The position numbers and the translations under genes are program-made. Shown one piece after another: positions 1 to 7,030 of a stretch of 39,471 nucleotides of DNA (positions are counted from its first letter, which is position 1; each line of letters starts with the position of its first letter). The DNA comes from Lysinibacillus parviboronicapiens. GTDB lineage: Bacteria; Bacillota; Bacilli; Bacillales_A; Planococcaceae. The stretch is taken from positions 1 through 39,471 of the forward strand of contig NZ_PYWI01000034.1 of NCBI RefSeq assembly GCF_003049575.1, read 5' to 3'. Below the pieces are notes generated by a model that was not told where the DNA came from, searched no databases, and saw only the letters and a program-made list of their open reading frames with translations.

Positions 1-26
1 GGCTCGGAGATGTGTATAAGAGACAG
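1..26 (+). other. Illumina Nextera adapter remnant (not genomic)
   Basis: Bases 8-26 are the 19-base Tn5 mosaic end AGATGTGTATAAGAGACAG, and bases 1-7 (GGCTCGG) are the preceding part of the Nextera read-2 adapter. This is library sequence left at the contig end; genomic sequence starts at about base 27. Confidence 0.97.
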
Positions 27-287
27 GAAGATAAGAAAAGAATAACTTGTTATATAACAATTTTATGATGTTTGGGAAATAACCAAAATAACAAAAAAAA
101 TTTTTTGAAAATTTTTAAAAGCCTTATTAATTCCCTGGAATATAAATCCTAAGATGTTACCAAAATCATACAAAAATCAGCCAAAGACATAAAAGATTCG
201 TTAAGTTCAAGTTCGTTATCTTGTAATTAGTTTCTATAATTTATACAATTAACAGCGATGACAAATTAGAGGGAAGTGACTAACTTT
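27..287 (+). promoter_or_regulatory. AT-rich leader upstream of the Sco gene
   Basis: No coding region is visible in this stretch. It holds a perfect 14-bp palindrome TTGTTATATAACAA at 47-60 and long A and T runs around 90-120. The Shine-Dalgarno GAGGGAAG at 269-276 lies 11 bases before the ATG at 288 and overlaps an in-frame GTG at 276, so the ATG is the better start. No promoter could be assigned firmly. Confidence 0.45.
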
Positions 288-875
288 ATGAAGAAGAGAA
301 GTATCATACTTATAGGGATACTTGTAATAAGTAGCTTATTGGGAGCTTGTGGCAGCTATAAATTTGAACCAACACTAAATATAGAGGTAGAGGATTTTTC
401 GCTTACAAATCAAAACAATAAGGAAGTTAGCTTGAATGACTTAAAAGGCAAGCCTTGGTTAGCGATGTTTATCTTTACAAATTGCACGACAGTTTGTCCG
501 CCAATGACATTTAATATGACAGAGATTCAGACAGCTCTTCAAGATAAGGACATTAAGGATTATAATATAGTAGCTTTTAGCGTAGATCCTGAAGTAGATA
601 CGCCAGAAGTATTAACAAATTACTTAAAATCTTATTCAGTAGCTGATAAAAGTAAATGGCAGCTATTAACTGGTTATAAGCAAGAATATATTGAGCAATT
701 TGCCAGAAAATCATTTAATTCTTTAGTAAAAAAATCTCCAAATTCTGACCAAGTCGTACATATGTCAAGATTTTATTTAGTGAATGCAGATGGTCAAGTC
801 GTGAAGGATTACGACGGCACGACAGATGTGCCAGTGGAAACAATCGTTGCAGATATGAAGGCGTTAACTAAATAA
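288..875 (+). CDS. SCO1/SenC-type copper chaperone lipoprotein
   Basis: This is a thioredoxin-fold protein of the SCO1/SenC/PrrC family, which delivers copper to, or reduces, the CuA centre of cytochrome c oxidase on the outer face of the membrane. Seen here (195 residues from the ATG at 288): a basic N-terminus, a hydrophobic stretch and a lipobox LLGAC with the lipidated Cys at about residue 21; the copper/redox CxxxC motif NCTTVC at residues 66-70; and the conserved His near residue 158 (VVHMSRF). The length is normal for Bacillus YpmQ/Sco proteins. A GTG at 276 would add four residues but sits inside the ribosome site. The gene stands alone and is followed directly by a terminator. Family assignment is secure; whether it serves CuA assembly or a general redox role cannot be told here. 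Confidence 0.93.
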   Translation: MKKRSIILIGILVISSLLGACGSYKFEPTLNIEVEDFSLTNQNNKEVSLNDLKGKPWLAMFIFTNCTTVCPPMTFNMTEIQTALQDKDIKDYNIVAFSVDPEVDTPEVLTNYLKSYSVADKSKWQLLTGYKQEYIEQFARKSFNSLVKKSPNSDQVVHMSRFYLVNADGQVVKDYDGTTDVPVETIVADMKALTK

Positions 876-880
876 AAAGC

Positions 881-920
881 AATAACTCAGAGGTTTGAAT
901 GACTTCTGAGTTATTTTTTA
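881..920 (+). terminator. Rho-independent terminator after the Sco gene
   Basis: An 11-bp perfect stem pairs AATAACTCAGA (881-891) with TCTGAGTTATT (905-915) and is followed by a T run. It starts five bases after the Sco stop codon. Confidence 0.9.
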
Positions 921-1228
921 TGGCTGTAATTAATGAAAGAAAAATCGAACATTCAATTGCTGACATACAAAACATTTGCAAACGTTGGCACTTGGTAACA
1001 GCTACGCTGGTATCACCCCAGAATACGGTTTCGGTTTATCTTTCAGAAGCAATGAAACTCCTGAAGCAAAAGGGATTGCTTCAGGAAAATTTGTTAAACC
1101 GCATTTCGCCGTTAGGATGGGAACATATCAACTTTCTTAGTGATTACACATTCTATCAAAAGCGAAATGCCAGCCTAAACTCATTGTTACCACTTATTCA
1201 AGCAAAAATCGAAGCCGGTAATCCTTAG
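921..1228 (+). pseudogene. Tn3-family transposase, C-terminal remnant
   Basis: The reading frame holds the hallmark C-terminal motif of Tn3-family transposases, NRISPLGWEHINFLSDYTF, preceded by a match to the usual LWNTVYL segment in damaged form (QNTVSVYLSEAMKLLKQKG). Only about the last 90 residues of a protein that is normally near 980 residues remain, and the catalytic DDE residues are absent. An ATG at 899 lies inside the preceding terminator, so the frame is unlikely to have its own start signal. A sequence resembling a Tn3-type terminal repeat follows at 1265-1302. This is a transposon scar, not a working gene. Confidence 0.75.
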
Positions 1229-1264
1229 CGTACAGGATACCGGCGTTTTTTCTGTCAATTAGGG

Positions 1265-1302
1265 CTTAGCGTACAAAATTCGCATATTGTAGGTGGTACT
1301 CT
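1265..1302 (+). repeat. Candidate degenerate Tn3-type 38-bp terminal repeat
   Basis: The segment begins CTTAGCGTAC and ends GGTGGTACTCT. Tn3-family ends, read from the transposase side, start CTTAGCGT and finish in a CCCC end; Tn4430-like ends finish with GGCGGTACCCC. The length (38) and position just beyond the transposase remnant fit. A second CTTAGCGTAC lies at about 1225. The outer CCCC is damaged and no partner repeat is in the window. Confidence 0.45.
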
Positions 1303-1309
1303 GTATAGA

Positions 1310-1474
1310 GGAAAGATAATTTCAATTATTAGCTTTTGTCTGAAATAGGTAATGTTGCTTCATTTTTTGTCGAAAGTGAACAATGTTATTTAATTGCTCA
1401 GAACCTACAATTAAATTAAGCAAATAACATAAATAAATACGAAAAAACAGGAGTGTCATACAGTGAAAACATAA
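1310..1474 (+). repeat. Left copy of the MFS-gene leader, with a broken start
   Basis: This stretch aligns with 3548-3715, the leader of the MFS gene. Shared blocks include GCTTTTGTCT, GTGAACAATGTTATTTA, AATTAAATTAAGCAAATA and the ribosome-site block GGAGTGTCATAC. Where the MFS copy has its ATG at 3704, this copy has GTG AAA ACA TAA (1463-1474), a four-codon dead frame. It therefore looks like a duplicated regulatory leader whose gene is gone. It is AT-rich and contains no other gene. Confidence 0.8.
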
Positions 1475-1533
1475 AATTTTTGTGCAAAGTATACAAAACA
1501 ATACAGCTGATATTTATCCACCTCTTCCTGAGT

Positions 1534-1614
1534 AGTTTTGAAGAAGTGTGAAAATCGTGTGAATCTCTCTTTTGTTATTTTTTAACTATGGTAACTAGTT
1601 AATCAACAGACGTG
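1534..1614 (+). repeat. Left inverted repeat of the dehydrogenase-cupin cassette
   Basis: Two blocks recur inverted on the far side of the cupin gene. Bases 1534-1556 match 3329-3351 with one mismatch in 23. Bases 1593-1614 match 3219-3240 perfectly over 22 bases. The sequence between (AATCTCTCTT and TAACTATGG) also matches in part. The inner block ends about 30 bases before the dehydrogenase start. Confidence 0.85.
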
Positions 1615-1643
1615 TTAGAAAATAGTAGGAAGGAATTGATATA

Positions 1644-2603
1644 ATGTTAGTTAAATTATTAGAACCATTAAATGTTTCAGATTCGATCATTGAAAAATTA
1701 GCGGAACCAATTAAACAGGCCGGTCATGAATTTGTTTACTACAATGAGAAAACAACTGATTCGGTAGAATTAGCAAACCGTAGTGAAGGTGCAGATGTTA
1801 TTATGATTGCTAATAACTCTTACCCTACAGATGTGATTAATCAGAATGACAATTTAAAATTAATCAATGTTGCCTTTACAGGTGTTGATCATGTAGGTAT
1901 TGCTCATGCTAAAAACCAAGATATTATGATATGTAATGCAGCTGGATATGCGAATCAAGCAGTTGCCGAATTAACAATTGGTTTAGTGTTAGATTTGTAT
2001 CGTCACATCACTCAAGGTGATAGAGAAATTCGTAACAGTAATTTCCCGGGACCATTCCAAGGTAGTGAAATTAAAGGTAAAACAGTTGGTTTGATTGGTA
2101 CAGGTAAAATTGGTATGATGACTGCTCATTTGTTTAAAGCTTTTGGCGCAAAATTAGTTGCTTCAGACCAATCCCGAAGAAATCCAGAAGCTGAAGATTT
2201 AGGTATCGAGTATATGGAATTAGATGAGTTATTAACACAATCTGATATTGTGTCATTACATATACCATTACTGCCAAGCACAAAAGGATTAATTTCTAAA
2301 GAAAAATTAGATTTAATGAAAGAATCAGCCATTCTTATCAACTGTGCACGAGGTCCAATTGTTGATAATGACGCATTGGCGGACGCATTAAATGAAGGGC
2401 GAATTGCAGGGGCTGGTATCGATGTCTTTGATATGGAACCGCCTATTCCTGAAGACTACAAACTTTTACACGCAAAAAATGCTATTTTAACACCACACAT
2501 TGGTTTCCTTACTGATGAAGCAATGGAATTGCGCGCTAGAATTGCATTCGATAACACCATTGCATTCCTAGAGGATAGACCACAAAATATTATTAAAAGA
2601 TGA
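1644..2603 (+). CDS. D-isomer-specific 2-hydroxyacid dehydrogenase
   Basis: This cytosolic enzyme would reduce a 2-oxoacid to a D-2-hydroxyacid, or the reverse, with NAD(P)H. The 319 residues show the family pattern: a split catalytic domain around a Rossmann domain with GTGKIG at residues 152-157, the substrate-binding Arg in NCARGP (about R236), the catalytic Glu in DMEPP (about E265) and His in TPHIGF (about H285). The start has a good ribosome site (AGGAAGGA, 14 bases upstream). A cupin gene follows after 106 bases, and the pair is enclosed by inverted repeats. The substrate is unknown; glyoxylate, hydroxypyruvate or a similar small acid would fit the allantoin genes nearby, but that is only context. 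No terminator with a T run separates it from the cupin, though two small hairpins lie at 2610-2630 and 2632-2651. Confidence 0.92.
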   Translation: MLVKLLEPLNVSDSIIEKLAEPIKQAGHEFVYYNEKTTDSVELANRSEGADVIMIANNSYPTDVINQNDNLKLINVAFTGVDHVGIAHAKNQDIMICNAAGYANQAVAELTIGLVLDLYRHITQGDREIRNSNFPGPFQGSEIKGKTVGLIGTGKIGMMTAHLFKAFGAKLVASDQSRRNPEAEDLGIEYMELDELLTQSDIVSLHIPLLPSTKGLISKEKLDLMKESAILINCARGPIVDNDALADALNEGRIAGAGIDVFDMEPPIPEDYKLLHAKNAILTPHIGFLTDEAMELRARIAFDNTIAFLEDRPQNIIKR

Positions 2604-2709
2604 TATTTTGAGATTTTCCTAACAAATCTCGCACATATTTAACAATATGTGAATAACTAAACAATGTAGGTATCATGTAGTTGGAAATTCGAAACAAGGA
2701 GAAAATACA

Positions 2710-3093
2710 ATGACATTAAAACAATTAGCAAGAGAAGATTTAAAAAATCGTATTTTCCATTGGCCAGATATTCGAGAGTTTAGAGAAGAAGAAGCGACAA
2801 AACATATTTTCTATGAAACACCTAATACTGTAGGAGCTGTTTGGTGTATGCGCCCAGGGCAAACATTGCCAATTCACTCACACGAGAAAGCTGATGATAT
2901 TTGGATTGTTATTGAAGGAACAGCAGATTTTTATCCAGAATGTGGTGAAATGGTTCAAATTAAAGCGGGTGATGTTGTTGTTGCACGTGCGGGTGAAAAG
3001 CATGGAATGACCAATAATTCTGATAAAGATTTCGTTATGTTAGGGATTGCGGGGCCGACACCAATCGGCTTTATTCCGCATAAACATAATTAA
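2710..3093 (+). CDS. Single-domain cupin protein
   Basis: This is a small (127 residues) cupin-fold protein of the type that binds a metal and a small organic acid. The two cupin motifs are visible: motif 1 around residues 57-75 (IHSHEKADDIWIVIEG, giving His, His and Glu/Asp ligands), and motif 2 around 85-105 (IKAGDVVVARAGEKHGM, giving the last His). AAGGAG lies a few bases before the ATG. It lies 106 bases after the dehydrogenase gene in the same direction, so co-transcription is likely. Cupins of this size act as isomerases, dioxygenases or sugar-acid binding proteins; the sequence does not tell which. The two genes probably work on the same compound. Confidence 0.85.
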   Translation: MTLKQLAREDLKNRIFHWPDIREFREEEATKHIFYETPNTVGAVWCMRPGQTLPIHSHEKADDIWIVIEGTADFYPECGEMVQIKAGDVVVARAGEKHGMTNNSDKDFVMLGIAGPTPIGFIPHKHN

Positions 3094-3094
3094 G

Positions 3095-3186
3095 TTTAAC
3101 TTCTTTCAGCAAACATCCGCTGAAAGAAGTTAAAGCCTTCGGCGGATGTCACAGAATCGGCTTTGTACAAGCCAAAGCCGATTCTG
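3095..3186 (+). other. Two strong stem-loops after the cupin gene, with a competing pairing
   Basis: Hairpin 1 pairs 3095-3110 with 3119-3134 (16 bp perfect, loop AAACATCC). Hairpin 2 pairs CAGAATCGGCTTT (3152-3164) with AAAGCCGATTCTG (3174-3186), 13 bp perfect. A third pairing, CATCCGC (3114-3120) with GCGGATG (3142-3148), would open part of hairpin 1, so two folds exclude each other. Neither hairpin is followed by a T run, so this is not an ordinary terminator. Confidence 0.7.
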
Positions 3187-3218
3187 GAAGTATTTATGCA
3201 GGTATAATTGATATTTAT

Positions 3219-3351
3219 CACGTCTGTTGATTAACTAGTTTTCATAGTAAAACAAGAGAGATTTCTTCTTGTAGATGTAAGTTACCATATGAAACATCTA
3301 TAAGGAGGAATCTTTCTGCCTAACTAAGGATTTTCAAACTTCTTCAAAACT
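3219..3351 (-). repeat. Right inverted repeat of the dehydrogenase-cupin cassette
   Basis: Read on the minus strand it repeats 1534-1614: bases 3219-3240 equal the inner block, 3329-3351 the outer block. About 60 extra bases (roughly 3265-3328) separate the blocks on this side. No gene is visible inside it. Confidence 0.85.
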
Positions 3352-3428
3352 TTATTTCACTTTAAAAAGTGGATGAAATTTAGCTGATGCTGGGTTTGTA
3401 GGTGTAGCACTATTTGAACCATTGATTG

Positions 3429-3473
3429 AATCAGTCCGATAACCTTAAGGGGTAGTCGGGCTGATTTTTTTTG
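3429..3473 (+). terminator. Rho-independent terminator after the cassette
   Basis: AATCAGTCCGA (3429-3439) pairs with TCGGGCTGATT (3456-3466) with one wobble pair, followed by eight Ts. It would end transcripts coming from the dehydrogenase-cupin pair. Confidence 0.85.
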
Positions 3474-3547
3474 TATCTTTGAATCTCACTTGCTTTGAGG
3501 TCTCACAAAAATACTACACAGAGATCGGTAAGCGAAAATACTAGTAG

Positions 3548-3715
3548 GTTTAGAGAATATTTAAAGTATTTGCTTTTGTCTAAAATGTGCAATGCTGTTT
3601 CTATTTTTGTTAAAAGTGAACAATGTTATTTAGTTACCCATAACCTAAAATTAAATTAAGCAAATACATAAGTAAAAAAAACGAAAAATGGGAGTGTCAT
3701 ACTATGGGACAAACA
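3548..3715 (+). repeat. Right copy of the leader repeat (native MFS leader)
   Basis: This is the partner of 1310-1474. It ends in the ribosome site and start of the MFS gene (GGGAGTG about 7 bases before the ATG at 3704). Conservation of the blocks around 3613-3632 and 3648-3667 suggests they carry the promoter or a regulator site, though no -35/-10 pair stands out. Confidence 0.8.
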
Positions 3716-4957
3716 GTTAAAAATGACCCGAATTATTACAAAAAAATAATTATTGCACTGTTTTTAGGTTGGGTAGTTATTTGGATTTATCGTACAATAC
3801 TCACGCCAATATATCCACAAATTCAAGAATCGCTAGGGAATATTAGCGATACACAAGTAGGACTTGTTGCTTCTTTTTATTTCTTTGCATATACAGGTAT
3901 GCAAATTCCATCAGGGATACTCGTTGATAAATTCGGTCAAAAACGAGTATTAATCCCAGCGTTTATCATTTTTGCAGTAGCAGCATTTATAATTGGAACA
4001 AGCTCGACTATCACTCAAGTGTATGTTGGCGCCTTATTGGCAGGTCTTTCGACTGGTTCATACTATGGTGCAGCTTTCTCCTTATCGGCTAAACATATGC
4101 CAAAAGATAAAAAAAGTTTTTCTAATGCTATCATAAACAGTGGTTCAGCATTAGGTATGGTAATTGGTTTAATAGGCTCATCAGTATTAGTAGGTAGTCT
4201 TAATATCAAATGGAATTACATGCTTATTATGGCAGCAATCTTAATATTAGCAGTAACATTTGTATTTGTTTTGATTATTAAACAAGATAAAAAATCAGAT
4301 ACAGAAGCATCTGAAGATAGGAAAACAACGCAAGACGAAGATTCTCAAGGCGCAAATCTATTTTCACCAAGACAATTAGTTGTATATTTTGTATATTTTG
4401 CAACATGTTATGGTTATTACATGATTGTTACATGGTTACCGTCATTCCTTGTCGCAGAAAAAGGATTTGAACAAGGATCAGTAGGATATGTAGCTGCTCT
4501 AGTTGCAATCGCAGCAGTACCTGGTGCTTTGATATTCTCTAAATATATTGATAAAAATGCACATATGCGTCTGCGCTTAATTTTCCTCTTGTTAATTGGG
4601 GCAGCGGTAACAATTGGTTTAACAGTGTTTTCACCTAATCCTGCCGTACTTTATATAGCGTTAATCTTATATGGCTTATTCGGCAAACTTGCAATTGATC
4701 CAGTTTTAATCACGTATGTATCTGATTCAGTAGCATCAAATCGAGTTGCTAAAGCATTAGGTTTCTTTAACTTCTTTGGCATGAGTTCATCAGTTGTTGC
4801 GCCAACTCTTACTGGTTATATTGGTGATATCACTGGCTCGAAGGTATTAGCATTCTATATTGCAGCAATACTTCTTGCAGTAGCAGCGATTTTATTTTTC
4901 CTTGTAGTTATGTTAAGAGAAAATAAAGCAGCTCCTAAATCCCTAGCTAATGAATAA
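3704..4957 (+). CDS. MFS transporter
   Basis: This is a 417-residue membrane protein of the major facilitator superfamily with about 12 hydrophobic segments and a charged central loop (roughly residues 197-222, KQDKKSDTEASEDRK). The loop between segments 2 and 3 carries the MFS motif-A pattern DKFGQKR (about residues 75-81). The fold resembles anion/sugar-acid importers of the ACS type, but the substrate cannot be read from sequence. Its leader is duplicated upstream of the dehydrogenase-cupin pair, which suggests shared control and perhaps a shared substrate. A terminator follows directly. Confidence 0.88.
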   Translation: MGQTVKNDPNYYKKIIIALFLGWVVIWIYRTILTPIYPQIQESLGNISDTQVGLVASFYFFAYTGMQIPSGILVDKFGQKRVLIPAFIIFAVAAFIIGTSSTITQVYVGALLAGLSTGSYYGAAFSLSAKHMPKDKKSFSNAIINSGSALGMVIGLIGSSVLVGSLNIKWNYMLIMAAILILAVTFVFVLIIKQDKKSDTEASEDRKTTQDEDSQGANLFSPRQLVVYFVYFATCYGYYMIVTWLPSFLVAEKGFEQGSVGYVAALVAIAAVPGALIFSKYIDKNAHMRLRLIFLLLIGAAVTIGLTVFSPNPAVLYIALILYGLFGKLAIDPVLITYVSDSVASNRVAKALGFFNFFGMSSSVVAPTLTGYIGDITGSKVLAFYIAAILLAVAAILFFLVVMLRENKAAPKSLANE

Positions 4958-5012
4958 AGCGAGACTTCCATCAGTGGAGATGTTCTTCATCTTCCACTGA
5001 TGGTTTGCTTTG
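4956..5012 (+). terminator. Terminator-like hairpin at the end of the MFS gene
   Basis: CCATCAGTGGA (4968-4978) pairs with TCCACTGATGG (4993-5003), and outer AAAGC/GCTTT bases extend the stem. It begins at the MFS stop codon; the T tail is interrupted. Confidence 0.75.
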
Positions 5013-5091
5013 TGATATATTTAGGCACATTTCATGCATTTTTAACTGTGGAAGACAACAGAATATTTTTCCATTTCATGTATAAAAAAGT

Positions 5092-5137
5092 ATCCCGCTA
5101 AAAAGCATTCATATAACTGCTTTTTAGCGGGATTTTA
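5092..5137. terminator. Bidirectional terminator between the MFS and pucR genes
   Basis: ATCCCGCTAAAAAGCA (5092-5107) pairs perfectly with TGCTTTTTAGCGGGAT (5118-5133). T runs follow on both strands (TTTTA on plus; CTTTTTTATA on minus), so it can end both the MFS transcript and the convergent pucR transcript. Confidence 0.9.
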
Positions 5138-5151
5138 TGTGTGATATAGGT

Positions 5152-5250
5152 ATCAATTATGCCTCGGCATAACTGTGTCCGAGCATTCATCTCACCACCT
5201 ATAGAGATGGTGAGATTGATGTAACTGACGTTGCACTTACGTTACAAAAA
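5152..5250. other. Intergenic segment with two small hairpins
   Basis: TTATGC/GCATAA (5157-5172) and CTCACCA/TGGTGAG (about 5191-5213) form short stems. There is no T run and no gene. The hairpin-rich, GC-higher composition resembles a dispersed intergenic repeat, but only this copy is in the window. Confidence 0.4.
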
Positions 5251-5265
5251 ATATTTGCTGAAAAG

Positions 5266-6879
5266 TTAAAACGTTATTTTTTCTGATGCATATAATGCCA
5301 ATCTAATATCCAATGATGCTTCAGAAGCTTCAACAGACTGACCTAAAATTTCTTCGCATTTTTTAATGCGATATTTTACTGTATTACGATGAATAAAAAT
5401 ATCTTCTGAAGTCTTTGTGAGGTCACAATGGTTCGCCAAATAAATTTTTAAAGTATGTTTAAGTTCTTTTTCCTTCGTCGTTTTCGGATAGGCTAATGGA
5501 CCTAATGTATACGTGAGAAACGGTTTTAACTTATTAGCTGGAATGAGCTGTAATAATTCTTCTACACTTTTGGATTTATAGAGCTCTATAAAACCAATTT
5601 CACTATTTTCATACTTATTATCAAAAGCTTCATTCGCTTCGAAAAAAGTTAGTGGTAACTGTGAGAATTCAGAGACTTCATTACCAATCCCAAAGGATAA
5701 TGAATTATTAAAAATTTTTTGATACTCTTTATTGAGATATTTGCAGTAGTCTAAATAATATTGATGTCTCGTTTGTAAAAGTATCGTAAATCGATGATTA
5801 CCTGGAGACGTATATATACTGATAGTGGGATCAATGTCAATCAACTTATGCGTTAGCCATTCAAAAGTCATTTGATACCGCTCATTCAAATAAATATTAT
5901 TTTCCACATCCTGCTCTTTGTCAATCGCACAAATTATCACTTGATAGTAATTTGAGGGTTGGATATGATGCTTTTTTAAAAACTCTGGGTGCTGCTTTAA
6001 CGAAATAAGGTTATCAGGATGTTCAGACATGAGTGATTCGAAAAATTTGCTCACATCTTGTTGTTCTGCTTCCTTAATTTTACTATTTTTATAAATTGCG
6101 AGACTGAGTGTATTTACGGCTTGTTCTATTGTGAGTAAACTAAATGGATAACTGAGCGTATTGACATTTGAAATCATAAGATAATATGGAAAATATTTAA
6201 ATGCAGGAACCTCAAATATAATATGTTCTTCTTGGAAAGATGCTCTATTATTAGGTGAAATCTGCTTGGAATTTAAACATCTTTTGAAGTAACTGAGATT
6301 TCTCTGAACATGTTCTGGGTGTTCGTGGAAATGATGACTCATCGATTTAATTTGATGAAAAGGATTTATTAGCATGACAGGGACTCTGAGGAGTCTACTC
6401 ATACGTTCAATCATCATCTCCAGACTTAACCCTCTCATAAGCATTGTATTTAATTCTTGTTGGATATCTAATGCAAAATACAATTTTTCAGTTTCTTCAT
6501 CCGAGATATATGATGATATATGATGAGTAATTGATCCTAGATTCCAACATTCGGGAATTCCGATAATCGGGAATTTTAATTCATTTGCGAATTCTATGAC
6601 TTCATTATCTAATTTTTTTAAAAATCGAGATAACTTGATACCTATGCCAGCAACTTGTATATCATTTAATTCTCTAATGAGGTCAATTAATCCAGATTGA
6701 TCGTGTTGATAATTCATACCAGTGGTTACGATAAATGACTGTTGTGCTGTAAAATCTTTGATATCAGGTGTTTCTGTAATATCGACCATTTCTACCTCTC
6801 TCTCTAAATCGCCTTCGTCATTTAACAATATTAAATCTGAAAATTGTTGTACAGACATTATTTCTTTTAATGTTGTCAT
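5266..6879 (-). CDS. pucR: PucR-family transcriptional regulator
   Basis: This is the likely controller of the allantoin genes. In Bacillus subtilis PucR senses purine breakdown intermediates such as allantoin and allantoate. The 537 residues show the PucR order: an N-terminal PucR sensor domain (about residues 8-125), a middle CdaR GGDEF-like region (about 300-420) and a C-terminal PucR-type helix-turn-helix (about 465-525, with LKIYLANHCDLTKTSEDIFI and the recognition part HRNTVKYRIKKCEEILG). It is transcribed divergently from the NCS1 permease gene over a 151-base intergenic region, the usual layout for a local regulator. The minus-strand ribosome site AAGGAGTGAG lies just before the ATG. 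The symbol is by family and context; the exact effector is not shown. Confidence 0.87.
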   Translation of the reverse strand: MTTLKEIMSVQQFSDLILLNDEGDLEREVEMVDITETPDIKDFTAQQSFIVTTGMNYQHDQSGLIDLIRELNDIQVAGIGIKLSRFLKKLDNEVIEFANELKFPIIGIPECWNLGSITHHISSYISDEETEKLYFALDIQQELNTMLMRGLSLEMMIERMSRLLRVPVMLINPFHQIKSMSHHFHEHPEHVQRNLSYFKRCLNSKQISPNNRASFQEEHIIFEVPAFKYFPYYLMISNVNTLSYPFSLLTIEQAVNTLSLAIYKNSKIKEAEQQDVSKFFESLMSEHPDNLISLKQHPEFLKKHHIQPSNYYQVIICAIDKEQDVENNIYLNERYQMTFEWLTHKLIDIDPTISIYTSPGNHRFTILLQTRHQYYLDYCKYLNKEYQKIFNNSLSFGIGNEVSEFSQLPLTFFEANEAFDNKYENSEIGFIELYKSKSVEELLQLIPANKLKPFLTYTLGPLAYPKTTKEKELKHTLKIYLANHCDLTKTSEDIFIHRNTVKYRIKKCEEILGQSVEASEASLDIRLALYASEKITF

Positions 6880-6950
6880 AAGAACTCACTCCTTATATCT
6901 TTGTTTGAAAAAGCCAAAATAAAAATTAAATATGTATGATGTTACAAAGA

Positions 6951-7003
6951 TAACCTATCACTCTGATAGTATACTATTTTTGAAGGTTATTATACGTATA
7001 ATC
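6951..7003. promoter_or_regulatory. Divergent pucR/permease control region with dyad
   Basis: An inverted repeat ATAACCT (6951-6957) / AGGTTAT (6985-6991) encloses a smaller one, CTATCA/TGATAG (6956-6969). A -10-like TATAAT follows at 6998-7003, 28 bases before the permease start. The dyad is a fair candidate for PucR binding; no -35 box at good spacing was found. Confidence 0.5.
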
Positions 7004-7030
7004 CTTTATTAATAATAAAGGAGAATCATT

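Noticed and set aside
3095..3186. Ordinary Rho-independent terminator of the cupin gene
   Set aside because: Neither stem has a following T run; a proper terminator with eight Ts is found at 3429-3473.
5152..5250. CRISPR-like or tandem repeat
   Set aside because: There are only single short hairpins and no repeated unit with spacers; no CRISPR array was seen anywhere in the window.
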